Shown one piece after another: positions 12,877-24,266 of a stretch of DNA of 64,000 nucleotides. Within the stretch, counting starts at the first letter, position 1. Every line of letters begins with the position of its first letter. The stretch is from Loxodes magnus (taxonomy: Eukaryota > Ciliophora > Karyorelictea > Loxodida > Loxodidae), in the NCBI GenBank assembly GCA_946699065.1, contig CAMPDV010000233.1, forward strand, positions 248,001 to 312,000, given 5' to 3'. The translations under genes and the position numbers were made by a program. A model generated the notes under the pieces. The model ran no database searches. It saw only the letters and a list, made by a program, of their open reading frames with translations, and was not told the DNA's origin.

Positions 12877-15240
12877 ATGATTATTAAATTGAGGTATTTA
12901 GTAGTAACACTTGAAGAAATTAAAATTTATTGTAGATAAACTTTATTAACTTTAAAATAAACATTTCTAGCATCTTTTTCCTTTTAGCTCCTTTTACTAT
13001 TTTACTTAGAATTTGGGGGAGAAAGTCTAGAGTATTTATTACTTGAGACAGCATCTTCTTATAAAAGTACGATATACAGAGCTGTCATTTACATTATATT
13101 TTTTTAAATCTATAGCTAAGTTTAGTTGCTCTATTTTAAAGCTTCTTTATAAGGTTAAAATTCCAGGTATACTTCTATAGCAGGTTTACTTCATAAGAGA
13201 AGAATCTCTCTAAATAATTAAGAAGCCAATATTTTATCCTCTATTTTATCTACTCTCTATTTATTCATCCTATTTTACCTTTTCTACTAAGTATTATTAT
13301 AAGCATCTTTTATCTGTTTTTATCATAAGAGAAAAAACAATTAAGGATGTAATTTTCTTCAAATTAGACAAGACTTAATAAGCAACTTAAATTGGTTTTA
13401 TTTATAAGATATTCAGATTAATAATCCAGGCTACATTTAAAAAATAAGCAAAGAGTATAATAATTAAACTAGCTACATTTCCTATAGCTGTATTTATACT
13501 TTTATTTAAAGTTTTATTAATTAATAGCATAGCAAACTAAAAAGTATACAACTAGCTTAGTGTTATATATAAGAGATAAAATGAAAATACTTGGTTGATT
13601 ATAAATAATTAAAATGAATATGATACTTAGCTATCATGATAGAGTAATATTAATTATACTTATGCATATTCTATTATAGCTCTAATTTATTAAGTTCTTC
13701 ATACCTATTTCAGATATTTTATTTGCCTTTCTCTATTTATTCCTTTATCTATTAACTAGCATATTTAGAATTTTTCAATTTATTTAAAAAATTTCTTTCG
13801 CTCATTAATTAGAAGCTTCAAAACTAAGAAAAAAATTAGTGAAGCAAGGCAAAGGTTAAAATTAAATTTTTTAAAGGAGGAGAAAGATCCTTAAGGAGGA
13901 TTAATCTTCATTAATAGCCCTAATTACTAGGACATTTAAGCTAGATATATAGGAAATAATATGCAAGACATCATAATAATTAATTAAAACTTACTATCCT
14001 AGTTTACTTAATGCAAAAATAAAGAATATTAATGTAATCAAAGAATATTTGCTTAGAGTACTCCTTTTAGTATGAGATCTTCACAATTTCTTAATACAAA
14101 AATTTTTTTTTACTTAACGAAATCTTCTAAATGACAGATAATATTTAAAGAATCTGGAATATATCTAATACATTGAAAAAAAAGTAAAATGGTAATAATT
14201 TTTATTAGTCTAGGTTATGTGTATAACTTCAAAGATATTCTATTTAATATAATAGCTTTAGCATATTAGTTTATTAACTGGATAATTATTAAAATAAATA
14301 CCTCTTAGAAACTATTTATATAGCTAAGTTGTATGCTACTAAGTTGAAAGTAATAAAGATAAAATTATTTTGACTATACTTTTACTTTTGCTTAGCTTAA
14401 AAGAATTTATACCAATGGCTTCAAAGCTATAATTATAATAATTTACTCATTATTCATTCTAATAAGCGAAATTGTTACTATTGATGATTAAATACACAAA
14501 ATTAAGCTTTAGAATATTTACCTAATAGCTGATGAAAAGTAAGGTATATAATTTCTTAATAAAGCTATGTAAACGAATCTAGTTCCAACCTTGGGCTCTA
14601 AAGAAAAAATTAGTTAGATATAGCATAAGATATGAACTATGTGCTATCTCTATTTCTTAAATTTAGTATTAACTAGAATTTTATCTTGCATATAACTTTT
14701 AATCTAAGACCCTAATTTATATTAAAGTAGATGCTTGTAGATTTAATTAAACTTTAAGAGAAACTAACTTAGATTTTAACTTAAATAGATAAAGCTTAAG
14801 TTTTTTTCTAGTTATAGCAATTTATATAGTTAAAGTCATTCTATGAGTCTTTTCTTAATCCTGTTTATGTTTTATTGAAAATAGTGTATAGAATAGCTTA
14901 AAGTTATGCAATATATGTATTTATAGTTCTTTGAGCCTAAATGAATATGAAGAGATTTAAGTGCTCATTAATTATTTAGCTAGCCAAACTTTGCATTTCT
15001 ACCATCAACTAATAAAATTCCAAAACACTAGAAAGGATTACATTCTTTAGATTATTAAGGAAATTTATTTCATTTATCTGTCTTATAAGAGATAAAAGGA
15101 GCTTCACTTTATTTTTTAAATAGACTGGTAGATCTTGAGTCATTTGGTGGATGGGTAATACAAATATAGTGACAAACTTAAAATTGGGTAGTTAATGTTA
15201 AATATGTGTTTTTTTCGAATTAGCTTGATGCTTGCCCTAA
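12877..15240 (+). CDS. Possible multi-pass membrane protein, unrecognised (spans the left edge of the array)
   Basis: From ATG 12877 the frame reads MIIKLRYLVVTLEEIKIYC and continues through several hydrophobic stretches to about 13440. A second frame from about 13581 to 15240 reads equally protein-like, starting MKILGWLQ and including LIADEKQGIQFLNKAMQTNL and LVDLESFGGWV. The frame change between them could be a very short intron. No family was recognised. The support is amino-acid composition only, and with all three stops read as sense this is weak evidence. The array boundary at 13526 falls inside the gene, so only copy 1 can keep the 5' part; copies 2-5 start within it. Exact start, end and splicing are unknown. 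Confidence 0.35.
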
Positions 15241-15531
15241 GTGATTTAAATACTTTAGTTATTTATCATATTTATAAACAAAATCTCTAATTAAAAGGAA
15301 CTAAATTACTATTCTCTTAACGAAAGTCTAAAAAATAAATAGAGAAGAAAGCATATCTTCAGATAAGCAATAAATTGCAAAATATTGATAATCTATTGAT
15401 TAAATATAATGTGAAAAAGATTATTGTGTAAGCATTAAAGTAAGCTGATATGAGTAAAATTATGAAATAATCATTAATGTATTTAGATAAGTTATAAGCA
15501 TATAATTAAGGACCTATTGATTTATGAAGTG

Positions 15532-16640
15532 ATGACTCTGTAATAGAAGTCCAAGTATTATTAATCTAGCATCAAGAAAGATAATAATATGCTTATAGTT
15601 AAAGAAGCCAACTCTTTAAAGTTAAAATTTTTCATATTAGAGTAACTAGAATAAATAAGCTTGCAAAGCGATCAATTAGCTGGAGATAGTAGCAGGCGTT
15701 AGATATTTCTGAAATTATTTATTTTATAATCACAATCAAAGTGTTTCAATGCATCAAAGTTCTTTGACTATATACAAATATTAGAAAAATTTTATAAGAG
15801 AACATTTTAAATTTAAGAAACAAAAATAGCAAAAGCCTATAAAATTTAGAAAGTTTCTAAAGAGATAAATAAATCTTCTTTCAGATAAGAGAGAAACTTA
15901 TAAATGAAGACTTTTTAAGTTGTAGATAGAGGATATTATATTAATAAATAAATTTAGGCTTATTTAATCTTTCAATTAAATAAATAATGAGGATTATAGT
16001 TAAGACAATCTGTCCATTACATTTTTAGGAATTTTTATCTTAAAAGGTTGGCTTTAAAAAAGCAATGCTAAGAAAAATTTAATTTATAAAGGAACAACTC
16101 AACCTAGTGGAAGGAATAGAATCCAGATTTATGTCCTAAGAAAGAGAACTAAGCGCTTTCTGAAACATATCTTAAGACCAGAGTAGCTAATCCTAAAATT
16201 AGCTTCAGAAACAATCTTAGTATTAGACTGGAAATACTAGAAAAGAAATTAGATGAACAAAGGAGAGATCCAATGATGATTGAAGAGACCAATAGGAAGA
16301 CTAAAGTTAAACTCCAAAAAGTAGTGAAGAAATGTTACTACTGCAATTCGACAGAACACTTATGAAGACGCTGCAAGGAATTCCAAAATTTCAAGACGTA
16401 GTACTGGAATAAATAAAGAGCCATACAAACACAGTAGAGGAAGAAAAAACAAATGTAGTAGAGACAAATAAGAGAAAGATTATACTTAAATGAATAAGGA
16501 TACATTTAAAAGAGAAAATTTAATTAGAAATAAGGCTAGATCCGGAAATGACAAGAGTAATGGGAGGAGTAGAGACATCTAAAACTTTATTTTTAAAACT
16601 GGAGCAATCTGGTGTCCAGCATGAAGAGGTGAAAATCCTC
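15532..16640 (+). CDS. CCHC zinc-knuckle ORF (first paralogue), array copy 1
   Basis: One frame runs from ATG 15532 to about 16640. It reads a basic, Gln/Lys-rich protein with a helical segment (LSIRLEILEKKLDE) and then a CX2CX4HX4C knuckle, CYYCNSTEHLWRRC, at about 16333-16374. The knuckle contains an in-frame TGA at a Trp position. A Lys/Arg/Gln-rich C-terminus follows. CCHC knuckles bind single-stranded nucleic acid and occur in retroelement Gag or ORF1 proteins and in some host RNA-binding proteins. No reverse transcriptase, protease or integrase was recognised nearby. It converges on the MORN/F-box gene, about 110 bp away. It is related to the ORF at 22305, with the same spacing of a helical segment before the knuckle. 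The start is uncertain. Confidence 0.55.
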
Positions 16641-16750
16641 GAAAATTGCTAAACTTAATTTATCCTATTATTATTATTATATAGATTAAAAAAAAAATCA
16701 AGAATTAATAGTAAGTATTTTAATGTTTAATAGGAAGTTTAAGATATAAG

Positions 16751-19525
16751 TCATATTTCATTTGAATCAGGACTATCTAATTCTAACTCACAGAGCTTGT
16801 TATATTCTTATATTACTTATCCGTTAAATGATTTAAGATTAATAAATTTCTACTTTATTAAGATGCAGCAATAATCCTCATTATATAGTAAAGCATTATG
16901 ATTCATCTAGTTATTCTATAAATAGTAAAACTAATTAATATTCTACTTAGCTCTTATTTTCAAACTTTTCAAGTTGCTATAGATTTTATAAGGCTCATTA
17001 TTTTCGCCAGCATATTTAAAAGACTCTTACATATTCTGACCAAACTATGTGAAATCTAGTGAATTTAAAGCATTGCAATTAGATACTATTTAGTGAACAT
17101 CTTGGTTAAATAGCTACAATCCAATAAGTTGCAGACTCCTTAAAGTTTTTATTTAAACTACTTCGCTTATTCAATTTTATTCTTTTATTTAGATTAAAGT
17201 TAAATTTAAAGTATGCAAATACTAGCATGATTGCTTTATAACTCTCAAGGAGTTAGATTTTACTTCATCAACATTATTAAGTACTATTAATCTTAGATTT
17301 TAGCAATTCTAAAACATGAAAGCTAAATCCTCGTCTTTCACTTTTTTCATATCGCTTATACTCAACTATTCATATTTACGTCCATTATCACCTATTTAGC
17401 GAAGAGCCTAACTTGAAAGCTGCTATAAATCTTTCAATGTAAGTGATTTTAAATTAGGAGTTTATGTGAGTAAAAGCTTTAGAAGCTCATCATTGAATTA
17501 CTAGCAGCTATCAATACTAACGGTCTAAAGATAAATCAATTATTAAGTTGCCAGTTTACTAAAGTCTGATTTGTCAAATTATCCTTTTAATCTTAGAAGT
17601 TGTATATTCTTATTGTCCTTATATTTACTTAGTATTTTCTCAGCCGAATCATATTAATCTGAATCAATTTAGCATAAGTTAGGACATAAATCTATAAACT
17701 TCTGATTGCTTTTATTAATTCTAAGCTACTAAATGTTTCTTCCTTTTCTTTCTAAGTATTGCTTTATAGAGTTATTATCAATTTAAGAACCTTCTATTGT
17801 TAAAGATTAAATATTTAGGTCTAAACAAAATTCATTAAGAAAGCTACCTTTTAGATTTATTTCCTTCATCTATAAACTTTTTATTTCTAAATGCTTTAAC
17901 TTTTAGAGACTACTTAAAAAGTATAAATCTTCGTCCTTTAAATGACAACAAAGAGTTAATTTTTCTAAGTCTAAGCAAGATAAAAAGTCAGGTAAAGCTA
18001 TTGTCTTGTGTTTGTCAATTAAAGTAAATTCCTGTAATTTATATCTCTTTCCTCTTTTAACTTCAGTTCATAACTTATTCAAAATTACTTTATAAAGCTA
18101 GAAATTTATTTAAGAGCAGAAACTCTGGGAAAGATGACTAGTATCGATTACTAATTTCCTTACATCTGATTATGAAATTTATTTAAGTATTCACTTTATT
18201 TTAGATTAGTCTATTTTTTAAACTTTAATCTCCAATTAGCTGAACTTATAGTTAAGTGACTAGAAATATTTGCTAACTTATTATAACTAGCAGATACTTT
18301 TTAAGCCAAGAAATTACGATATCTCTTATAATATATCTATCCTTCCTCAGAAATTTTATTAAATACTTCTTTCTTTATTTTTTTAAATTGAGAGATTGCT
18401 ATCATTTAATATTATAGAAACTTATGGAGTCTGTCTTGCAACTGTATACAGCTTAGAAAAATCCTTTTAACATTGAAACAATCCTTTTTCGTAAATACCT
18501 CCATCTTTAAAGATTAATTTTCCAATTCACTGTATTTTATCATCAGCAAACTATCCTTCATAGCTATCTCCGCTTTTGAATTTATAGACACCTTTTCCAT
18601 ATTTCTTATCTTGTATTCATTCTCCTATATAAATATCACCGTTTTTGTAGAAAAAAGTTCCGTTTCCTCATCTTAATCCTTCAAATCAATAGCCTTTGTA
18701 TTTTTCTCCATCACTATATTTATAAACTCCGTATTCTTAAAAAACATTATTGATCCAATTACCTTTATATTTTTCTTCATTTTCAAAGTATTAAATTCCA
18801 TTTCCTTACTTTTAATCGTTTTCTCAATTTCCATTATAGATTTCACCATTTTAATATTTATAAGTTCCTTCTCCATTTTTTTTGTCTTAAAATCATTCCC
18901 CATTATATTCCTCTCCTGTGGCAAAATGTTAAATTCCTTAGCCTTATCTTAAATTGCTATCTCAATAACCCTCATATATATCTCCGTTTTTATAGGAAAA
19001 AGTTCCCTTTCCATGCTTCTTATCGTTAAGTCACTCACCTTCATATTTTTCTTTGTTTTTATAAATTAAGGTTCCTTCTCCTTATTTTTTATTGCTTTTT
19101 CATTATCCTTCATACTTTTATCCACTCTTTAAAGTTAGAACACCAAATCCTTCTTTTTTATTATTTAACCATTCTCCTTCGTATTTTTTGCCATCTCCAA
19201 AAATTTAAGTTCCCCATCCTTATTTTTTACCTTTTAATCATTATCCTTCATATCTTTTATCCTTTTATTAAATGAGAACTCCATATCCATGTTTTTTATC
19301 ACTTAATCAATCACCTTCGTAAACTTCTCCATTTATACTCTAAAGTTTTCCTTTTCCATGCCTTTTACCATTTTATAACTGGCCTTCATAAAGATCTTCA
19401 TTTTCGTAGTTTACAATGATATAGCCTTGTTTAATTTCTTCGATAGAGCTTTCTTGTTATTATCCTTCATTCTTTTAAAGAATATTTGGTTATAAAATAT
19501 CCTATTAATTAGAATGGTCTGACAT
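16751..19525 (-). CDS. MORN repeat - F-box - LRR protein, array copy 1 (intact, 924 aa)
   Basis: The start is ATG 19525 (MSDHSNQQ) and the stop is TGA 16751-16753, in one uninterrupted frame of 925 codons. Residues 46-344 form 13 consecutive 23-residue MORN repeats of the form YEGxW..DKKxGxG. The repeat Trp is TGA in nine repeats and TGG in two. Residues about 394-430 form an F-box (DILQEISQFLGLKSICQL, then VSKYF). Residues about 500-870 are leucine-rich repeats of the FBXL/AMN1 type (PNLKSLTLKDL, NLRLIVLNNVD). By family knowledge, MORN repeats bind membranes or phosphoinositides, and F-box/LRR proteins choose substrates for SCF ubiquitin ligases. A membrane- or cortex-bound ligase adaptor is therefore inferred. 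The stop assignment is less certain than the domains. Confidence 0.88.
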
Positions 19526-20218
19526 GATAATAATTGAAGATAGTTGATTAAATATCCAGTTTCTAATGTAATTTGACTAAATTATTTTGCAATTTATTTT
19601 AGAATTGATTTTCAAAATAAATTCTTTTATATTTCTTAGCTAGTTTAAAATAAATATTCCCTTAAATGAAGATAATAACGTTAGTTTTTATTAATTTAAA
19701 CTTTTAAGCTTTATAAGATTTTCTAGTTGAGATATGTTTAACTTTGTATATAATTAAATGGATGTCCATTCTTAATACAGTTCAAAGCAAACCTTAGACT
19801 AATTTCTTTTTACCTTGGATTATATTATTTATAATCACCTAGCTTTATTACCTTTAATAGCTCTATCTTAGAAGCTTCTTTTTAGAGATATTTATTAAAG
19901 GCTTTAATTTTATTGCTATTAAGGATTACTTAGCTTTAACTCTAAAATCTTTACATAAAACAGACTCTTTAATAATAAATCTCTAATAACTAGCTTTATC
20001 ATTTTAAGCCAATATTTATAAATAAAAATAATTAAAAGCTACGAAGAAGCTGAAGAAGTGATTGTTTAAACCTAAAGTACTAAAATAATTAAAAAGCTTT
20101 AATTTAAATCATACTTATAAATTAAATCCAACTGCCTTTAATAATACCTACAACAAATTTACCACAACTTCCAATTTAGTGACTGATTAAGGTTGTTCAA
20201 CCTTATACGTTATAGTTG
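19526..20218. other. AT-rich upstream region of the MORN/F-box gene
   Basis: No domain is seen. The minus-strand frame of the neighbouring unrecognised gene could extend here, because its TGA might itself be read as Trp. The stretch probably contains the MORN gene promoter. It is conserved in every array copy. Confidence 0.4.
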
Positions 20219-21150
20219 TCACTTAATAAATAATAGCATTATATTTAAAAATTCTTTATCTAATAAAAAATATTTAAATTACGCTAAATTAATTTTCAAA
20301 CTTAAGATTTGAATCTAAGTATAAAAATAAGTTTTATAAGTACCAATTGTATTAAACTATTATAGGTGTTAATGTTTTTTATGCACAATCGATAAGAAAA
20401 TAAATAAATTTGCTTAGGAAGTAAAAATAGCTTAGTCATATATTTTAGTTAATATTTGAGCAACTATCTTTTATAATTTCTCACTTTCTATATAATCTTT
20501 ATTATTATCTTCTTCTAAAATTATAAATTACTGCATGAGAATTTATAAATATAAGATACTTATAAATTAATATTTTGACTAAATAACTTCTATCTATCCT
20601 TTTATTATCTTACTATAACACTCTCATTAGTACTATGATTATTTTAGCTTTTTATTTTTTATCTATTCTGCTTATTTGTTACTTCAAGCTTATTGACTGA
20701 TAATATCTTAGTTAAGAGATTTAAATAGTAGTTAATATGCTTAATAAATTGTTTTACAGTTCTGCTATAAATTATTTGGTTTATAATTTTTATAGGCATC
20801 ATCTCTGAGAGTTCTCTAAAAATAAGATTTTAATGTCTTAGTAATTTTGCATTAAATCCTCAAAGGAATATCCACATTATATTTTAAGTCATATTTGAAT
20901 AATTAGCATAATCCATAATTTTTTGTATAGTTGCATCTGGATTTGTTCAGAGATTTTGTAATATACTCCTAAAATTAGTTTATTTGATATTACAAATAAG
21001 AATTGTAAATTTATTCCCAGACTAATTTAGCTGCATTATTAAACACTCTTAATTTAGTTAGATTTACTATATGTCTTAAACTTAAGCCCCAATTTATGAA
21101 ATTAATATTAAGAAATATTCTCTATGTCTGTCACACTTAAGATACAAATA
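20219..21150 (-). CDS. Unrecognised protein gene, array copy 1
   Basis: A minus-strand frame reads continuously for about 310 codons to TGA 20219-20221. It includes FINWGLSLRHIVNLTKL, NAAKLVWEQIYNSYLQ and LRDDAYKNYKPNNLQQ. TGG and TGA both occur as Trp. Composition is soluble, helical and Gln/Lys-rich, with no membrane segment or known domain. No clear ATG was found, so the 5' end near 21150 is approximate, and a short intron or an upstream exon is possible. The support is composition only. It lies upstream of, and in the same direction as, the MORN/F-box gene. Confidence 0.4.
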
Positions 21151-22188
21151 AAATTAAACCTAATAAAAATTAAGACTATCTAGATAAATATCCTTATTCC
21201 TTAAAATTACTTAACTAACTTTTTATTTTTTCTAATTAATTAAATCCACATTCAGTTAGTTTTTTCCTTAAATTCCTAAATATTTAATTTTTATTTATAA
21301 GTGATTAAGTGAATATATGAGATATTAAGAAAATGAAAATAACTACAAGCATAAATAGATTTTAAATAGAAGAAATTGAATAAATGCTTATTTTATCGTA
21401 TATCTAAAGAAAATTTAAACTTATTAAATTAAATCACTTTTCAACTTGCAACAGCTAGGTAGGCTTATATTTATAAAGGGTTAACTGAATGTTTTAGAGT
21501 ATTTAAAGATTAAAGAAAATATTAAAAATAAAAAGATTTATAAATAAGTATTGTCTACTAGAATTAGATTATATAAATTTAGTTGCTGTTTAAGATTAAG
21601 AATACGGAATAGATGTAATAAAATAATAAAAGATTAAATTACTCTTGATATAGTTTTAAAGCATATAAATTGAGTTAACTTATTTATTCAAAACTAATTA
21701 AAGTGCTTTGTAGTTATAAATTCATATTACAAATAAAATATAAACTTAACTATCTAAAATGAGTAAAATGTATTGGTACCTCTATAATAAGCTTTTATAT
21801 TTTTATTAATGCTTATATGTTTAGCATATATAAGTAAATTACATTATTTTATTAAAAATTAATAAAGCATAACGAATGCTTAAGATAAAGATTATTCTAT
21901 TTTATTTATATAGTTTTATATTAGAAAAATAAAGATAATTTCCTCAGTTTTAATATCCTAATAAGCATAGGTTATTTAAAAAAGGTTTATGAAATATCTA
22001 ATTTTATTTATTGATTGAAACATTTATTTTAGCTTTTATAAGTTTTTATTAATCTTAACTATTTAAGATATATAGTTATATTTTATTAAGCTATTTAGTA
22101 ACTAATTAAGATATATCATTATTAAATTTAATACCAACACTAATTTTTACTTAAGAGATTTAAAGAATTCTCTTCCTTATTTATAGCA
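21151..22188. other. AT-rich spacer before the tRNA-like sequence, array copy 1
   Basis: No gene is recognised. The stretch is extremely A/T-rich and contains the word AATAAAGCATAACGAATGCTT, a short imperfect palindrome around GCATAACGAATGC. The word TAAAGCATA also occurs close to the tRNA-like sequence at 583. Confidence 0.45.
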
Positions 22189-22254
22189 GACAGTGTGGCC
22201 GAGTGCTCTAAGGCGCTAGTCTTTCGGGGCGTCGGTTCAAATCCCACCGCTGTC
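22189..22254 (+). pseudogene. tRNA-Ser-like sequence lacking the anticodon arm, array copy 1
   Basis: It has the same 66-nt layout as the copy at 583: GACAGTG/CGCTGTC acceptor, A-box-like TGGCCGAGTGC, no anticodon stem-loop, B-box GGTTCAAATCC. The T-stem reads GTCGG/CCCAC, with one mismatch relative to the copy at 583. A run of eight T residues two bases past the 3' end would terminate Pol III. The CCHC ORF begins about 50 bp downstream. Confidence 0.8.
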
Positions 22255-22257
22255 ACT

Positions 22258-22265
22258 TTTTTTTA
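22258..22265 (+). terminator. Pol III-type T-run after the tRNA-like sequence
   Basis: A stretch of eight or nine T residues directly follows the tRNA-like sequence and is kept in all four full array copies. Four or more T residues are enough to end Pol III transcription. Confidence 0.55.
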
Positions 22266-22304
22266 ACAAGAGTAACAAATAAATCAATATATATAAATCA
22301 ATAA

Positions 22305-23384
22305 GAAAACTGCCATCAAAAAGGGCTACAACCTCCTTAGAATAGGAGAGAAAACCAGAAGCACATATTCTCATCACGTCTTCTTCAACTTACCGCTCTT
22401 CTTAATAAAAATAACCAGAACTATCTAAAAGATTAGAAGAACTTATAAAAAATACTAACTCCTACAAATTAAAGCGAATCTCTTCCATCAAAGGACAAGT
22501 AAGAACAAGAATCAAAATTCAGAACAGAAAACTTAACACAGCTCTCAACACCTCCATTGAAAACTGAAAAAATAGACCACTCAACTGAATCGATAAAAAT
22601 AATAACTAAAAAATAAACGAAGAAGATGTAGCAGATAATTCAATATAGATACTATTACCTTTTATTTAGAAAATACTGAAATAGAATAAATGGACTCTTA
22701 TAAATAAAAAATGGAACAGCTAATTTATCAACTTATTAGAAACATAAAAAACTCGAAGAGGAATTAAACTCCCAGAAGGAAGAGATGCTTGTGTTAAGTC
22801 AGGATTTGATAAATCATGAGGATGAAGTCAGTATGGTAGACCGAAGAGCTAAATTCGGAGTTTATAGGCAAATTGTAAGTTTAGAGAATGATATTTGAAT
22901 AATGCAAGAGCAAGACGAGAAAAACTGAGGGAAATTAGATTTAAGACTAAAATTAATAGAAGAAAATCTGTAGAAGCTTTCATAAGGAACTCCAATGGAA
23001 ATAGAGAAAAAAGAAAAGATATTTCCTAGAGCAAGAAAAAGATGTTACATTTGCAACAGCACTTGACATTTATGACGGAAATGTCCCCAATAGAAAAAAA
23101 TAAGAATGAATATCTGGAGAAATGTTAACTAGTAGCAACTAAAGTAACAAGCGAAGGTATTCTTCCCATCGGTAAATGGGAAAATCTGGAAGAAAAAAGA
23201 AATTCTCAACTCAGATTATATAAAAGAGAAGAGCCAAGAAAAAAGTGCAATGCAAGGACAGAACATGAAGAACGGAGATTTTATACATTTAAAATTTCAA
23301 TTAAACCGGAAAGCTAACAGTTATTTTAATGATTAAATAAATATAAAAGTAAATCAATTTGTGAACACAAAGTATTCTCGATGA
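22305..23384 (+). CDS. Coiled-coil CCHC zinc-knuckle ORF (second paralogue), array copy 1
   Basis: One frame runs about 360 codons to TGA 23382-23384. A Ser/Thr/Pro/Lys-rich N-terminal half is followed by a coiled coil (KKLEEELNSQKEEMLVLSQD) and then a CX2CX4HX4C knuckle, CYICNSTWHLWRKC, at about 23043-23084. Two knuckle Trp codons and nearby Trp codons are TGA. The segment before the knuckle (LDLRLKLIEENLQKL) resembles that of the ORF at 15532. The ORF starts just past the tRNA-like sequence and ends before a GC-richer island. Gag/ORF1-like or host nucleic-acid binding is possible. No polymerase domain was seen. No convincing ATG marks the start, so the 5' limit is approximate. Confidence 0.55.
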
Positions 23385-23439
23385 AGTGCAGCTCTTTAAA
23401 TTAATTTTATTTAAAGTTAATAAAATTTGTCCTTGGAAG

Positions 23440-23680
23440 TTTCCTCCAGTGTTTCACTTCCTTTAAAATTCTATCTTCTATCAAAGCATGGTCGGAGTGA
23501 TGCCCCAAGAGACTAATCGCTTGGCATCTTTCATCAACCATTACTCAATGCCTCCAGTTCTTTCCTGTTATCTCGTACCAAGATTCTTCCTCAGTTTGTC
23601 AGCTCCTGAAGTGGTTCCAGGTACTTGAGTTAAGTTAATCTCAGTTTAAGGATTGGTGGTGCCTATTTAAAATAAAAAGT
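23440..23680. ncRNA. GC-richer structured island, array copy 1
   Basis: This is about 240 bp of clearly higher G/C than the surroundings, placed directly after the second CCHC ORF and kept in every full copy. It contains a stem-loop at 23499-23528: GATGCC and AAG pair with CTT and GGCATC around a CC bulge and a 10-nt loop. It could be a structured RNA, the 3' end of an element, or a minus-strand exon; a minus frame also reads plausibly. No RNA family was recognised. Confidence 0.35.
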
Positions 23681-24266
23681 AAGAAAAGATGATTATTTTT
23701 ATATCTACTCAGCAATAAAAATAATAAGCTACTCTAAAATAATTTGAATAGTTTAAATTAAACAATTAAATAGAGAATAAAAAAGTGTATATATAAAAAT
23801 GCTTTATATATAAATAAGAAATATTTATTAACTACTTTTTAACTTTTATCTAAATATAGATATCTCCATATTCTATACCTGCTTACTTCTTCTTTTAATA
23901 TATTTTTATGAAGGATTACATTTTTAAATATAATAAATATCTAGTATAAATAAAATAATATAAACAAAGGGTGGTAGTAATAATAGCAATATTTAAATTA
24001 TAAGTACATAAGAAAAAATAAAGTAGTGAAGTGTAAAATATTTTGATTATTTCCCCATTTAAATGTTTTAAAATAGTAAAGTATAAAGGTAAAACTTAAT
24101 ATTTAAAATGTTTGGCTTATAAATTTTAAATTAATATTAACTAAGATAATAAAATATTTATACAGTATTAGGAAATTACTACAATTTCTTATTTTTTTAA
24201 ATCAATTATTTTCATCTATTAAAGCATTAGTTTAGCTTTATTACGATTTTATTCATAAATTTAAAA
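23681..24266. other. AT-rich spacer, array copy 1
   Basis: Nothing recognisable was found. This spacer includes the point (about 23868) where copy 3 carries a different block of about 28 bases. Confidence 0.45.

Noticed and set aside
13581-15240. Naming the hydrophobic frame as a specific transporter or channel
   Set aside because: Several frames look protein-like under an all-sense code, and no family motif was found.
15532-16640. Complete LTR or LINE retroelement around the CCHC ORFs
   Set aside because: No reverse transcriptase, integrase or protease motif and no terminal repeats were found around the ORFs. Only the zinc-knuckle part is supported.
18673-18924. ATG-to-stop open frame (83 codons) repeated in each array copy at 30521 and 42296
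   Set aside because: It is an out-of-frame reading of the MORN repeats. The true frame gives the YEGxW/GxG pattern and needs TGA as Trp.
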